Origin: Omphiscola glabra
Taxonomy: Eukaryota > Mollusca > Gastropoda > Lymnaeidae
NCBI GenBank assembly: GCA_964017045.1
Contig: OZ024795.1
Location: forward strand, 53,545,350 to 53,609,349
Length of the DNA stretch: 64,000 nucleotides
Reading direction: 5' to 3'
Positions within the stretch are counted from its first letter, which is position 1, and every line of letters starts with the position of its first letter. Positions 1-13,600 of the stretch are shown piece by piece. The notes below the pieces were generated by a model. That model saw only the letters and a list, made by a program, of their open reading frames with translations, made no database searches and was not told the DNA's origin. The position numbers and the translations under genes were made by a program.

Positions 1-793
1 AGGTGTGAGCGACTGTGTTTCATAGTACCTATAATTATGAGGTAATTTCTACCCCAAATTAACGTTCTTTAAAATTAATTAAAAAAAGAATTTTTTTTCA
101 AAATTAGTCAATTTTAGATTATAAAAAAAAAACGTGACACAAATTTTTGACTCCCCTCCCCCCTGAGCGTGACGTAATTTGCGAACGACCCCTTACAGTC
201 ACGTTAGAGCTCAATTGGAGATCAGGAAGTGGGTCAAAATTTTGATCCGCAGGTCACTCAAGGTTCAATGGATATCACCTTTTACCTACTGATCATCAAG
301 GTTTGTGTTGCCATGGGGGTAGGGGTAAGTGTAGAAAGTTTCAGCAAAATAAGAAATCTAAGTGAGTCATAATTGAAATGCAAGATTTGACCCAGACAGA
401 CAGAACAAACCACAAGCTAAATAAAAGCGTGTAATAAGCAAATCAATCTCTCTTACTTAGGATCAAAATTAACTGTAGGGTTTGGACCAGTATGGAGCTG
501 TCTCCAGTTATACTAATTTCCAAACCCTACTGAGCTATAAAAGTGATGGTTGGATGCAAAATAATTATCAGGAAGTAGCTTGCGACCGTTTGGTTTTCCT
601 TAAGATGGATATCAATGACTGAGTGATAAATCCGTATTTTTATGATTGGTGCAGCACTTATTGAAAGGAAGTGAAAGTTCAAGAAATGCTTCAAAGAGTT
701 TTGGTTGCAGTGTGAAATTTTCGTTAAAACTCTGCACATTAAATGTGGTTCGGGCGGTTTAAAGCTGCTCGTTTTATTCTTAAAAAGAAAATA
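1..793. other. Unannotated left-end sequence
   Basis: AT-rich. I searched the minus strand for the missing ligand-binding-domain exons of the nuclear receptor and found none that I could support. Confidence 0.5.
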
Positions 794-1195
794 TGGGGTG
801 GAACGTGGGTGGTATCAGTAATGTTGATGTGTGGTGGAACGTGGGTGGTATCAGTAATGTTGATGTGTGGTGGAAGGTGAATGGTATCAGCAATTTTGAT
901 GTGTGGTGGAAGGTGGGTGGTATCAGTAATGTTGATGTGTGGTGGAAGGTGGGTGGTATCAGTAATGTTGATGTGTGGTGGAAGGTGGATGGTATCAGCA
1001 ATTTTGATGTGTGGTGGAAGGTGGGTGGTATCAGTAATGTTGATGTGTGGTGGAACGTGGGTGGTATCAGTAATGTTGATGTGTGGTGGAAGGTGGGTGG
1101 TATCAGTAATGTTGATGTGTGGTGGAAGGTGGGTGGTATCAGTAGTGTTGTCCAAGTTGGAAGGTGGGTGGTATCAGTAGTGTTGTCCAAGTTTT
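794..1195. repeat. 36-bp minisatellite, about 11 copies
   Basis: The unit contains GGTATCAGTAATGTTGATGT and GTGGTGGAA. Some units carry the variant CAGCAATTTTGATG. The length is divisible by three, so both strands show spurious open frames. Confidence 0.95.
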
Positions 1196-1307
1196 GATCA
1201 AAGCAAAGAAATCACAAATATTCAAAGAAGCATCTGCTAAGTGACTTAGAACCAGGTATGAAAAAGCTTCACAAAGCTCATCTTAAGCATTAAGAATAGT
1301 TTGGGGG

Positions 1308-2968
1308 CAGGGGGTGTACTCAGGCTGAGTTTATGGCCTCAAGGGGGAGGTGTAGTCAGGCTGAGTTTATGGCCTCAAGGGGAGGTGTACTCAGGCTGAG
1401 TTTATGGCCTCAAGGGGGAGGTGTACTCAGGCTGAGTTTATGGCCTCAAGGGGGTGTGTACTCAGGCTGAGTTTATGGCCTCAAGGGGGTGTGTACTCAG
1501 GCTGAGTTAATGGCCTCAAGGGGGTGTACTCAGGCTGAGTTTACGGCCTCAAGGGGGTGTGTACTCAGGCTGAGTTTATGGCCTCAAGGGGGTGTGTACT
1601 CAGGCTGAGTTTATGGCCTCAAGGGGGAGGTGTACTCAGGCTGAGTTTATGGCCTCAAGGGGGAGGTGTACTCAGGCTGTTTATGGCCTCAAGGGGGGTG
1701 TACTCAGGCTGAGTTTATGGCCTCAAGGGGGTGTATACTCAGGCTGAATTTATGGCCTCAAGGGGGAGGTGTACTCAGGCTGAGTTTATGGCCTCAAGGG
1801 GGGTGTGTACTCAGGCTGAGTTTATGGCCTCAAGTGGGTTGTGTACTCAGGCTGAGTTTATGGCCTCAAGGGGGTGTGTACTTAGGCTGAGTTTATGGCC
1901 TCAAGGGGGGGTGTGTACTCAGGCTGAGTTTATGGCCTCAAGGGAGAGGTGTACTCAGGCTGAGTTATGACCTCAATGGGGGAGGTGTACTCAGGCTGAG
2001 TTATGGCCTTAAGGGGGAGGTGTACTCAGGCTGAGTTTGTGCCTCAAGGGGGGTGTGTACTCAGGCTGAGTTTATGGCCTCAAGGGGGGTGTGTACTCAG
2101 GCTGAGTTTATGGCCTCAAGGGGGGTGTGTACTCAGGCTGAGTTTTGGCCTCAAGGGGGGTGTGTACTCAGGCTGAGTTTTGGCCTCAAGTGGGGGTGTT
2201 TACTCAGGCTGAGTTTATGGCCTTAAGGGGGGGGGGTGTAAGGCTGCGTTTTGACCTCAAGGAGGTGTGTACTAGGCTGAGTTTATGGCATCAAGGGGGT
2301 GTGTACTCAGGCTGAGTTTTGGCCTCAAGGGGGGTGTGTACTCAGGCTGAGTTTTGGCCTCAAGGGGGGGGGTGTACTCAGGTTGAGTATATGGCCTCAA
2401 GGGGGAGGTGTACTCAGGCTGAGTTTATGGCCTCAAGGTGATGTGTACTCAGGCTGAGTTTATGGCCTCAAGAGGGAGGTGTACTCAGGCTGAGTTTATG
2501 GCCTCAAGGGGGGGTGTTTACTCAGGCTGAGTTTATGGCCTTAAGGGGGGGGGTGTAAGGCTGCGTTTTGGCCTCAAGGAGGTGTGTACTAGGCTGAGTT
2601 TATGGCATCAAGGGGGTGTGTACTCAGGCTGAGTTTATGGCCTCAAGGGGGGTGTATACTCAGGCTGAGTTTTGGCCTCAAGGGGGTGTGTACTCAGGCT
2701 GAGTTTATGGCCTCAAGGGGGTGTGTACTCAGATTGAGTTTATGGCCTCAAGAGGGAGGTGTACACAGGCTGAGTTTATGGCCTCAAGGGGGGGTGTACT
2801 CAGGCTGAGTTTATGGCCTCAATGGGGGTGTGTACTCAGGCTGAGTTTATGGCCTCAAGAGGGAGGTGAACACAGGCTGAGTTTATGGCCTCAAGGGGGG
2901 GGGGTGTACTCAGGCTGAGTTTATGGCCTCAATGGGGGTGTGTACTCAGGCTGAGTTTATGGCCTCAA
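1308..2968. repeat. 35-bp minisatellite, about 47 copies, with higher-order duplication
   Basis: The core is ACTCAGGCTGAGTTTATGGC followed by CTCAAGGGGG. G runs vary in length. A variant block with GTAAGGCTGCGTTTTG occurs at about 2,221 and again at about 2,539. The array ends about 25 bp from the exon 9 donor of the nuclear receptor. Confidence 0.96.
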
Positions 2969-2992
2969 AAATACAAACAAATCTGGACTCAC

Positions 2993-4643
2993 CTGATTGG
3001 CCGATTTCAAATGTTGTGATATTATTTTCCCAATGACATTATCCATGGTCATGTGACTGCTGTACTCCACCAGCTTTTGTCTCATCTCCACCAGCTTCGT
3101 TTTCAGGAAGGTGAAGGTCGTATTGTAGGAATCATTCAAACGTGAGATCATGTAGGGGACCGTTAGTTTGATCTCTTCCTTGCCCAACGGGCGTGCCATC
3201 AGACCATCGCTACGTCCCAGGAGTTGCTGGGTGGTGAAGTTGTTGTTGATGCGCTGATGATGGGAGTTCGGCTGAATGGCCTGAACGAGAAGCTCCGCGA
3301 TGGGCCGCGTGCAGTCATTGAAGCTTGAACCGTTGCCGCTGAAGCCCGAAGCGCTGTCTCTACAGTGCAGTGCTTGGGCCAACATCTGGGCACGCGATGC
3401 AATGTCTTGAGACAGGGGCGAGTTGTAGCCCGAAGGACCCCTGACTCTGTCTGAATTTGTTGTACTCGTGGCCACGACCTGCTTTATGACAGGGGAGACA
3501 ACACAAGGGTCTGGTGTGTTGCTGCTTACATTGTTGTTGTTACTTGTAGTGTGATTATTGTTAGCATTACGGCGACGTTTGGGCTTTGGTTCAGAAGATC
3601 CTCGTTTGTTGGAAGCTGATGTTGGGGCCAGTGGTGGGGATGACGATGAAGATGGCACGGACATTGCAGATGTCTCCCCGTTGTCATCAGGATTAGTATT
3701 TGGGATGTACGGCCTCTTCTTTATAGGACTTCTGATAAACTGCTCCACGGCTGAAACCTTTTTGCGAAGGTCAAGACTCGTATTATTTTGCACGATCACA
3801 GATGGGTAATTATTGGCCAGTGAGGGCAAGTCCTCCGCGTCTGCTTCTGTCATCACCAAGTTCTGCGGTACTCCAGATTTGGAAGACGATACAGTGGCAG
3901 TGTTGGGGAGAGAGTGGGAGAAAGATGATGTGGGCGTCACAATCGACTGGAGAAGAGAGGTGGCTATGACACGGGAGACAGCTCCTGAATTTGATGATAG
4001 TGCTTCAAACTGACCAATCGGCTCCATCCGTCCATCTTCCGTCTTGATAAACACCTGGCCAGAAGAGGTTGGTATATTGTAGATCTGATTCTGGGACCGC
4101 ACTAAATTATTGATGTATGTCGTCGTCGCAGAAACTAAATCTCCCCCGTAAGCCCTGCTGTGAGCTGGTAAGATAGTCCTACTTACAGCGGAATCCCCAA
4201 TATCACCATGTGGACTCTGTGAACCTGTTTGCACTTGTGAGGAGGTCGGACGGTGGATCATGATGACAGGGTTTGAAGCACCAGAAGCTAGAGATGTCGG
4301 CCTGTGGTCCGAGTTAATGCCTAGAGATGGCGAGTTCCGCTGTACTTTCAACATGAGAGGTTGGTCCTCTCCGAGTCCACCACCACTCGACTCGGACACA
4401 GCCTGCTGCATCAAGGTCAAAATTTTGTTCTTCAGATCAGATTCATTCAGTCCCAGCTGGTTCTGAGCAGCCACTCGCAGGTCCAGCTCTGATTTGCTCA
4501 TCATCAGGGCCTGGTGGTCAGCAACCATGGGCTGACCAATGAGCTGACCACTGGCAGACCTCTGCTTGAGTAGCATAGACAAGGCAGCCATTGACAGCTG
4601 TGGGTTGGGTTCAGGATTCTGTGGTGTTTGAGAGTCACTGCTA
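2993..4643 (-). CDS. Nuclear receptor exon 9 (long hinge, start of ligand domain)
   Basis: This exon is open for 551 codons, residues 569-1119. The hinge is Ser/Asn/Thr-rich, with a basic NLS-like motif KPKRRRN and a second basic patch [11 protein letters not shown]. The last 63 residues, from [11 protein letters not shown] to SANQ, look like helices 1-2 of a ligand-binding domain. The donor is GTGAGT at 2992-2987. The best acceptor by sequence (CCCCAG, exon from 4651) would shift the frame given the phase of exon 8. The CTCAG eight bases further in restores it, so 4643 is used here. Confidence 0.85.
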
Positions 4644-7600
4644 CTGAGGTTCTGGGGAAAAAACAACACAACGCATTAAATGAGTTTGTACCAGATGACA
4701 GGACAAGATGGTGGACAAAAAGGAATTAATGAGTTTGTACCAGATGACAGGACAAGATGGTGGACAAAAAGGAATTAATGAGTTTGTACCAGATGACAGG
4801 ACAAGATGGTGGACAAAAAGGAATTAATTAGTTTGTACCAGATGACAGGACAAGATGGTGGACAAAAAGGAATTAATGAGTTTGTACCAGATGACAGGAC
4901 AAGATGGTGGACAAAAAGAAATTAATGAGTTTGTACCAGATAACAGGACAAGATGGTGGACAAAAAGGAATTAATGAGTTTGTACCAGACCACAGGACAA
5001 GATGGTGGACAAAAAGGAATTAATGAGTTTGTACCAGACCACAGGACAAGATGGTGGACAAAAAGGAATTAATGAGTTTGTACCAGATGACATGACAGGA
5101 TGGTGGACAAAAAGGAATTAATGAGTTTGAATCAGATGACAGGACAAGATGGTGGACAAAAAGGAATTAATGAGTTTGAATCAGATGACAGGACAAGATG
5201 GTGGACAAAAAGGAATTAATGAGTTTGAATCAGATGACAGGACAAGATGGTGGACAAAAAGGAATTAATGAGGGATAAATGAAATTGTAATCATTTTTGC
5301 TTTAGTTGACATGTTAGAAAAAAATTTTGTTTTTTTAAAGAAACAAATTAAAGAAGTCTAGGCATTAGAACAATCTCAAGTAACTGGACCAGGATGTACA
5401 CGGAATATGACAATTAGGCATTAGAACAGCGGTTCTCAACCTGTGGGTCACGACCCCTTTGGGGGTCGAATGACCCTTTCCCAGGGGTCGCCTAAGAGCC
5501 CCGGAAAGCACATATACTCTACAGTTATGAAGTAGCAACAAAAATAATTTTGGGGTCGGGGGTCGCCACAACATAAGGAATGGTATTAAAGGGTCGCGGC
5601 ATCAGAAAGGTTGAGAAACACTGCATTAGAACAATCTCAAGCAACTGGACCAGGATGTACACGGAATATGGCAATTAGGCATTAGAACAATCTCAAGCAA
5701 CTGGACCAGGATGTACACAGAATGACAATTAGGCATTAGAACAATCTCAAGTAACTGGAGCAGGATGTACATGAAATATGACAATTAGGCATTAGAACAA
5801 TCTCAAGTAACTGGACCAGGATGTACATGGAATATGACAATTAGGCATTAGAACAATCTCAAGTAACTGGACCAGTATGTACATGGAATATGACAATTAG
5901 ACATTAGAACAATCTCAAGTAACTGGACCAGGATGTACATGAAATATGACAATTAGGCATTAGAACAATCTCAAGTAACTGGACAAGGATGTTCACAGAA
6001 TATTTCATAATATTAATACGAAGAATTCCTTCATAATGGTAGTCATAAAGACAACAATCTCATAATGGTATTTGAATTTTAAGCAAAATATTTGCGTTTG
6101 TTGACATCTTTACGTGCAATGTTGGTATTTAAAATACCGTCCCTTATTTTTATTGAACAAGTGAGAGTACAGCTAATCACAGAACCCAGGCTCTCAGAAC
6201 ATCTGATCACAGAACCCAGGCTCTCAGTACAGCTGATCACAGAACCCAGGCTCTCAGAACAGTTAATCACAGAACCCAGGCTCTCAGAACAGCTAATCAC
6301 AGAATCCAGGCTCTCAGAACAGCTAATCACAGAACCCAGGCTCTCAGAACAGCTAATCACAGAACCCAGGCTCTCAGAACAGCTAATCACAGAACCCAGG
6401 CTCTCAGTACAGCTAATCACAGAACCCAGGCTCTCAGAACAGCTAATCACAGAACCCAGGCTCTCAGTACAGCTAATCACAGAACCCAGGCTCTCAGAAC
6501 AGCTGATCACAGAACCCAGGCTCTCAGAACAGCTAATCACAGAACCCAGGCTCTCAGAACAGCTGATCACAGAACCCAGGCTCTCAGAACAGCTAATCAC
6601 AGAACCCAGGCTCTCAGAACAGCTAATCACAGAACCCAGGCTCTCAGAACAGTTAATCACAGAACCCAGGCTCTCAGAACAGCTAATCACAGAACCCAGG
6701 CTCTCAGAACAGCTAATCACAGAAGCCAGGCTCTCAGAACAGCTAATCACAGAACCCAGGCTCTCAGAACAGCTAATCATAGAACCCAAACTCTCAGAAC
6801 AGCTAGTTAAAGAAACCCAGACTCTCATAACAGCTGATCACAGAAGCCAGACTCTCATAACAGCTGATCACAGAAGCCAGACTCTCAGAACAGCTGATCA
6901 CAGAACCCAGACTCTCAGAACAGCTGATCACAGAACCCAGACTCTCAGAACAGCTGATCACAGAACCCAGGCTATCACAGTAAATTGGTACTGTTTATTT
7001 ACCTGATTACACTGGCCAGCACCCCACTTACAGATGGAGGACCCTCTACACTGGCCAGTACCTCACTTACAGATGGAGGTCCCTCTACACTGGCTAGTAC
7101 CCCACTGACAGTTGGGGGTCCCTCTACACTGGCTATTACCCCACTTACAGATGGAGGTCCCTCTGCGCTTGCTGAAGTGACCACCGTGTTGTCCACATTC
7201 AAACTCAGTAGGCCGTGCAATGCCTGCTCCGTCTGTGTGTCCTCGATGTTCCGGATCATTTCCCTCATCTTCCTGGACCGTCTGCCCAGCTTGGCGGCTG
7301 TTGGGCAAAAGCAAAATGAATCAATATGTCATGCTTATAGATCAACGGTAACTCCACTAGTTGCTAAATATGTGTATTGATTGAAAGACTGTACCAGCCA
7401 ATATGTGTATTGATTGAAAGACTGTACCAGCAAATAGGTGTATTGATTGAAAGACTGTACCAGCCAATATGTGTATTGATTGAAAGACTGTACCAGCCAA
7501 ATGTGTATTGATTGAAAGACTGTACCAGCAAATATGTGTATTGATTGAAAGACTGTACCAGCAAATATGTGTATTAATTGAAAGACTGTACCAGCAAATA

Positions 7601-10600
7601 TGTGTATTGATTGAAAGACTGTACCAGCAAATATGTGTATTGATTGAAAGACTGTACCAGCAAATATGTGTATTGATTGAAAAACTGTACCAGCAAATAT
7701 GTGTATTGATTGAAAGACTGTACCAGCAAATATGTGTATTGATTGAAAGACTGTACCAGCAAATATGTGTATTGATTGAAAGACTGTACCAGCAAATATG
7801 TGTATTGATTGAAAGACTGTACCAGCAAATATGTGTATTGATTGAAAGACTGTACCAGCAAATATGTGTATTGATTGAAAGACTGTACCAGCAAATATGT
7901 GTATTGATTGTAAGACTGTACCAGCAAATATGTGTATTAATTGAAAGACTGTACCAGCAAATATGTGTATTGATTGAAAGACTGTACCAGCAAATATGTG
8001 TATTGATTGAAAGACTGTACCAGCAAATATGTGTATTAATTGAAAGACTGTACCAGCAAATATGTGTATTGATTGAAAGACTGTACCAGCACTTTTGACT
8101 AACTGGCCTAAAATCCATACATATCTATATCACTTCAGACGAGTGTGTATCACTAATTAAGTTGAAGCCTTCACAAGAATGTAATATGTTATAACTTATA
8201 GTATATACGTCTTCACAAATATGTTATAACTTATTGTATATACGTCTTCATAAGAATGTAATATGCTATAAGTTAAAATTATTTAAGTATTTAAATCCAA
8301 CCCTTCAGTTGAATGTGTTTTAGTAAAAAATAAAAATAATAATTGGTGATGTTCAGAAAATCTTACATTTACATATTTGGACATTACACAATGTTACAAG
8401 AACTGAAGTGTTCACAATGTTACAAGAACTGAAGTGTTCACAATGTTACAAGAACTGAAGTGTTCACAATGTTACAAGAACTGAGGTGTTCACAATGTTA
8501 CAAGAACTGAAGTGTTCACAATGTTACAAGAACTGAAGTGTTCACAATGTTACAAGAACTGAGGTGTTCACAATGTTACAAGAACTGAAGTGTTCACAAT
8601 GTTACAAGAACTGAAGTGTTCACAATGTTACAAGAACTGAAGTGTTCACAATGTTACAAGAACTGAAGTGTTCACAATGTTACAAGAACTGAAGTGTTCA
8701 CAATGTTACAAGAACTGAAGTGTTCACAATGTTATATCCCTAATGGCATTGGTAAATTTTAACATCCCTATTAGAAAACAAAGTCATCCCCACCTGCTCC
8801 AGACATGCCCACCTGCTCCAGACATGCCCACCTACTCCAGACATGCCCACCTCTTCCACACATGCCCACCTGCTCCAGACATGCCCACCTCTTCCACACA
8901 TGCCCACCTGCTCCAGACTAGCCTCCCTTCCCAGACATGACCAGCTGTCCAGACATCCCCACCTCTTCCACACATGCCCACCTGCTCCAGACTAGCCTCC
9001 CTCCCCAGACATGCCCTGCTGTCCAGACATCCCCATCTGCTCCAGACACGCCCACCTGCTCCAGACACGCCCACCTGCTCCAGACATGCCCACCTGCTCC
9101 AGACATGCTCAGCTGTGAAAAGTGTGTGTGGATTTGGAGGTTGTGAGTGTGCCTGTGTTCAGAACCAGTGATGTCATCTCTTTATCAAACTTGTGTATTC
9201 TCACCTGCCCTAGACATGCCCAGCTGTAAACATTTTTGCAGACGACAATACTGGCATCGGTTCCTTGTCTGCATGTTGATGTCACAGTTTTTCGTGTAGA
9301 AACATTTCTTCCTGGCAGGATCTCCGACATTTTGTAATGCTCTCCTGAAGAAACCCTAAAGACAGAGAAACAGACAACTACATAACAGACATCTCATCTA
9401 AGACTTTACTACATAACAGACAGACTTTACTACATAACAGAACCTCATGTAAGACTTAACATAACAGACGGTAGTAAGCCCCGTCCAAACAACGGCCCTA
9501 ATCGTGAGCCAGTAGTAGTAAGCCCCGTCCAAACAACGGCCCTGATCGTGAGCCAGTAGTAGTAGTAAGCCCCGTCCAAACAACGGCCCTGATCGTGAGC
9601 CAGTAGTAGTAGTAAGCCCCGTCCAAACAACGGCCCTGATCGTGAGCCAGTAGTAGTAAGCCCCGTCTAAACAACGGCCCTGATCGTGAGCCAGTAGTAG
9701 TAAGCCCCGTCCAAACAACGGCCCTGATCGTGAGCCAGTAGTAGTAAGCCCCGTCCAAACAACGGCCCTGATCGTGAGCCAGTAGTTGTAAGCCCCGTCA
9801 AAACAACGGCCCTAATCGTGAGCCAGTAGTAGTAAGCCTCGTCCAAACAAGTTGTTAGTGCTCTACTACGATAAGCTAGGTTGGGGGGGGGGGGTGCTCT
9901 GCTATAGTTTACCTTGCAACCCTCGCACGCCAATACTCCATAGTGGACTCCCGAAGACTTGTCTCCGCACACCAGACACTTGAGGTTAGTTTGGTTGGTC
10001 AGTTTGGACTGTCCATTACCTGTAGGTACAGAGAAATAGTCGTATATAGTAGTGATTAGGAGGACATGGGATACGATGACATACTAGGCGAGGCTTAGTT
10101 TGTCAAGTAAAAATACATGGTGGACAAGGGATTTGATGTACACAGGGATGGACTCAATACATGGTGGACACGGGCTTTGGTGTACACAGGGATATACTCA
10201 ACATATGGACCGGATATGGACTTCTATATACAAACTCTGGACATTTGTAAAACACAATTGAAATGGTAGAGTCCTCTCGTACGTCATCTGATGCACACAC
10301 GTTATATTGTATCACTCTGATGCACACAAGTTATATTGTATCACTCTGATGCACACAATTTATATTGTATCACTCTGATGTAAACAAGTTATATTGTATC
10401 ACTCTGATGTACCACGTTGATAAGATAACCATTAATATTGATTACTGAGATACAGAATATTTCTACCAACGAGATGACATGGAACATTCTACCAACGGGA
10501 TGACATGGAACATTCTACCAAGTAGATGACATGGAACATTCTACCAACGGGATGACATGAAACATTCTACCAACGGGATGACATGAAACATTCTACCAAC

Positions 10601-13600
10601 GGGATGACATGGAACATTCTAACAAAGGGATGACATGGAACATTCTACCAACGGGATGACATGGAACATTCTACCAACGAGATGACATGGAACATTCTAA
10701 CAAAGGGATGACATGGAACATTCTACCAAGGGATGACATGGAACATTCTACCAACGGGATGACATGGAACATTATACCAACGGGATGACATGGAACATTC
10801 TACCAACGGGATGACATGGAACATTCTACCAACGGGATGACATGGAACATTCTACCAACGGGATGACATGGAACATTCTACCAACGGGATGACATGGAAC
10901 ATTCTACCAACGGGATGACATGGAACATTCTACCAACGGGATGACATGGAACATTCTAACAAAGGGATGACATGGAACATTCTACCAACGGGATGACATG
11001 GAACATTCTACCAACGAGATGACATGGAACATTCTAACAAAGGGATGACATGGAACATTCTACCAACGGGATGACATGGAACATTCTACCAACGGGATGA
11101 CATGGAACATTCTACCAACGGGATGACATGGAACATTATACCAATGGGATGACATGGAACATTCTACCAACGGGATGACATGGAACATTCTACCAACGGG
11201 ATGACATGAAACATTCTACCAACGGGATGACATGGAACATTCTAACAAAGGGATGACATGGAACATTCTACCAACGGGATGACATGGAACATTCTACCAA
11301 CGAGATGACATGGAACATTCTAACAAAGGGATGACATGGAACATTCTACCAAGGGATGACATGGAACATTCTACCAACGGGATGACATGGAACATTATAC
11401 CAACGGGATGACATGGAACATTCTACCAACGGGATGACATGGAACATTCTACCAACGGGATGACATGGAACATTCTACCAACGGGATGACATGGAACATT
11501 CTACCAACGGGATGACATGGAACATTCTACCAACGGGATGACATGGAACATTCTACCAACGGGATGACATGGAACATTCTACCAACGGGATGACATGGAA
11601 CATTCTAACAAAGGGATGACATGGAACATTCTACCAACGGGATGACATGGAACATTCTACCAACGAGATGACATGGAACATTCTAACAAAGGGATGACAT
11701 GGAACATTCTACCAACGGGATGACATGGAACATTCTACCAACGGGATGACATGGAACATTCTACCAACGGGATGACATGGAACATTATACCAATGGGATG
11801 ACATGGAACATTCTACCAACGGGATGACATGGAACATTCTACCAACGGGATGACATGGAACATTCTAACAAAGGGATGACATGGAACATTCTACCAACGG
11901 GATGACATGGAACATTCTACCAACGGGATGACATGAAACATTCTACCAACGGGATGACATGGAACATTCTAACAAAGGGATGACAAGGAACATTCTACCA
12001 ACGGGATGACATGGAACATTCTACCAACGAGATGACATGGAACATTCTAACAAAGGGATGACATGGAACATTCTACCAACGGGATGACATGGAACATTCT
12101 ACCAACGGGATGACATGGAACATTATACCAACGGGATGACATGGAACATTCTACCAACGGGATGACATGGAACATTCTACCAACGGGATGACATGGAACA
12201 TTCTAACAAAGGGATGACATGGAACATTCTAACAAAGGGATGACATGGAACATTCTACCAACGGGATGACATGGTACATTCTACCAATGGGATGACATGG
12301 AACATTCTACCAACGGGATGACATGGTACATTCTACCAATGGGATGACATGGAACATTCTACCAACGGGATGACATGGAACATTCTACCAACGGGATGAC
12401 ATGGAACATTATACCAATGGGATGACATGGAACATTCTACCAACGGGATGACATGGAACATTCTACCAACGGGATGACATGGAACATTCTAACAAAGGGA
12501 TGACATGGAACATTCTACCAACGGGATGACATGGAACATTCTACCAACGGGATGACATGAAACATTCTACCAACGGGATGACATGGTACATTCTAACAAA
12601 GGGATGACATGGAACATTCTAACAAAGGATGACATGGAACATTCTACCAACGGGATGAGATGGAACATTCTACCAACGGGATGACATGGAACATTATACC
12701 AACGGGATGACATGGAACATTATACCAACGGGATGACATGGAACATTCTACCAATGGGATGACATGAAACATTCTAACAAAGGGATGACATGGAACATTA
12801 AACCAACGGGATGACATGGAACATTCTACCAACGGGATGACATGGAACATTATACCAACGGGATGACATGGAACATTCTACCAACGGGATGACATGGAAC
12901 CCCCGTACTAACGATAGGACATGGAACCCCCGTACTAACAATATGACATGGAACCCCCGTACTAACGATATGACATGGAACCCCCGTACTAACAATATGA
13001 CATGGAATCCCCGTACTAACGATATGACATGGAACCCCCGTACTAACGGTATGACATGGAACCCCCTACCAGCGAGAATGCATGGAACCCCTCCCTACTA
13101 AATATCATATATAAAATAAACGGGGCTTTCAAAAATGGCAAATTTCCAATATCACGGGGCCATGGACTCTCAGTGTGTTGTACTTCCATATCGTGTAAGA
13201 CCAATTCTATTTTTAACCAAAACTGGCACAGCTGTGTAGCATTCCATAACTTCCTCTGATGAATCTTTTTCTCGTAATAATTCTGTAATACATTTGGCTT
13301 TTATCGTCCAGTGATACAGGCCAAACAATAGAGTGAAAAGTATTTATAACTGCTCTACTGTGCAAAAATGAATCTCAAAGAATATTGAATGTCTGATGCA
13401 CATCTACTGGTTGGACGGGCGGGGGACGGCGATTGTCCTGCTGTGTTTAGGTTTGCCCCCAAACATCTGACCAGCAGATGAAATGATGGCCCGCCAAACA
13501 TCTGACCCGCACATGAATTGATGGCCCGCCAAACGTCGCATGCCAGCTTACACTAAAGTGGCCACTTTTGACTTCCTAGAAAAAGTAATAATAATTAAGC

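Noticed and set aside
527..739. 70-codon minus-strand frame considered as a missing ligand-domain exon
   Set aside because: Lacks the helix 3-5 signature of nuclear receptors and has no well-placed splice sites.
3558..4466. Plus-strand frames inside the nuclear receptor exon 9
   Set aside because: Shadows of the 551-codon minus-strand exon.
6079..7006. Open frames of 249 and 304 codons on opposite strands
   Set aside because: Both come from a 30-bp tandem array whose length is a multiple of three; the frame simply repeats. No start context or splice support.
7357..8118. Long frames in the 33-bp array on both strands
   Set aside because: Repeat artefact within intron 7 of the nuclear receptor.
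8389..8733. CRISPR-like regular repeats
   Set aside because: Units are head-to-tail with no unique spacers, and the context is a eukaryotic intron. The same reasoning applies to all arrays here.
9205..10019. Naming the receptor E75, ROR or Rev-erb
   Set aside because: Only the GMSRxA and GR extension and general NR1 features agree; the second finger and the linker differ, and no search could be run.
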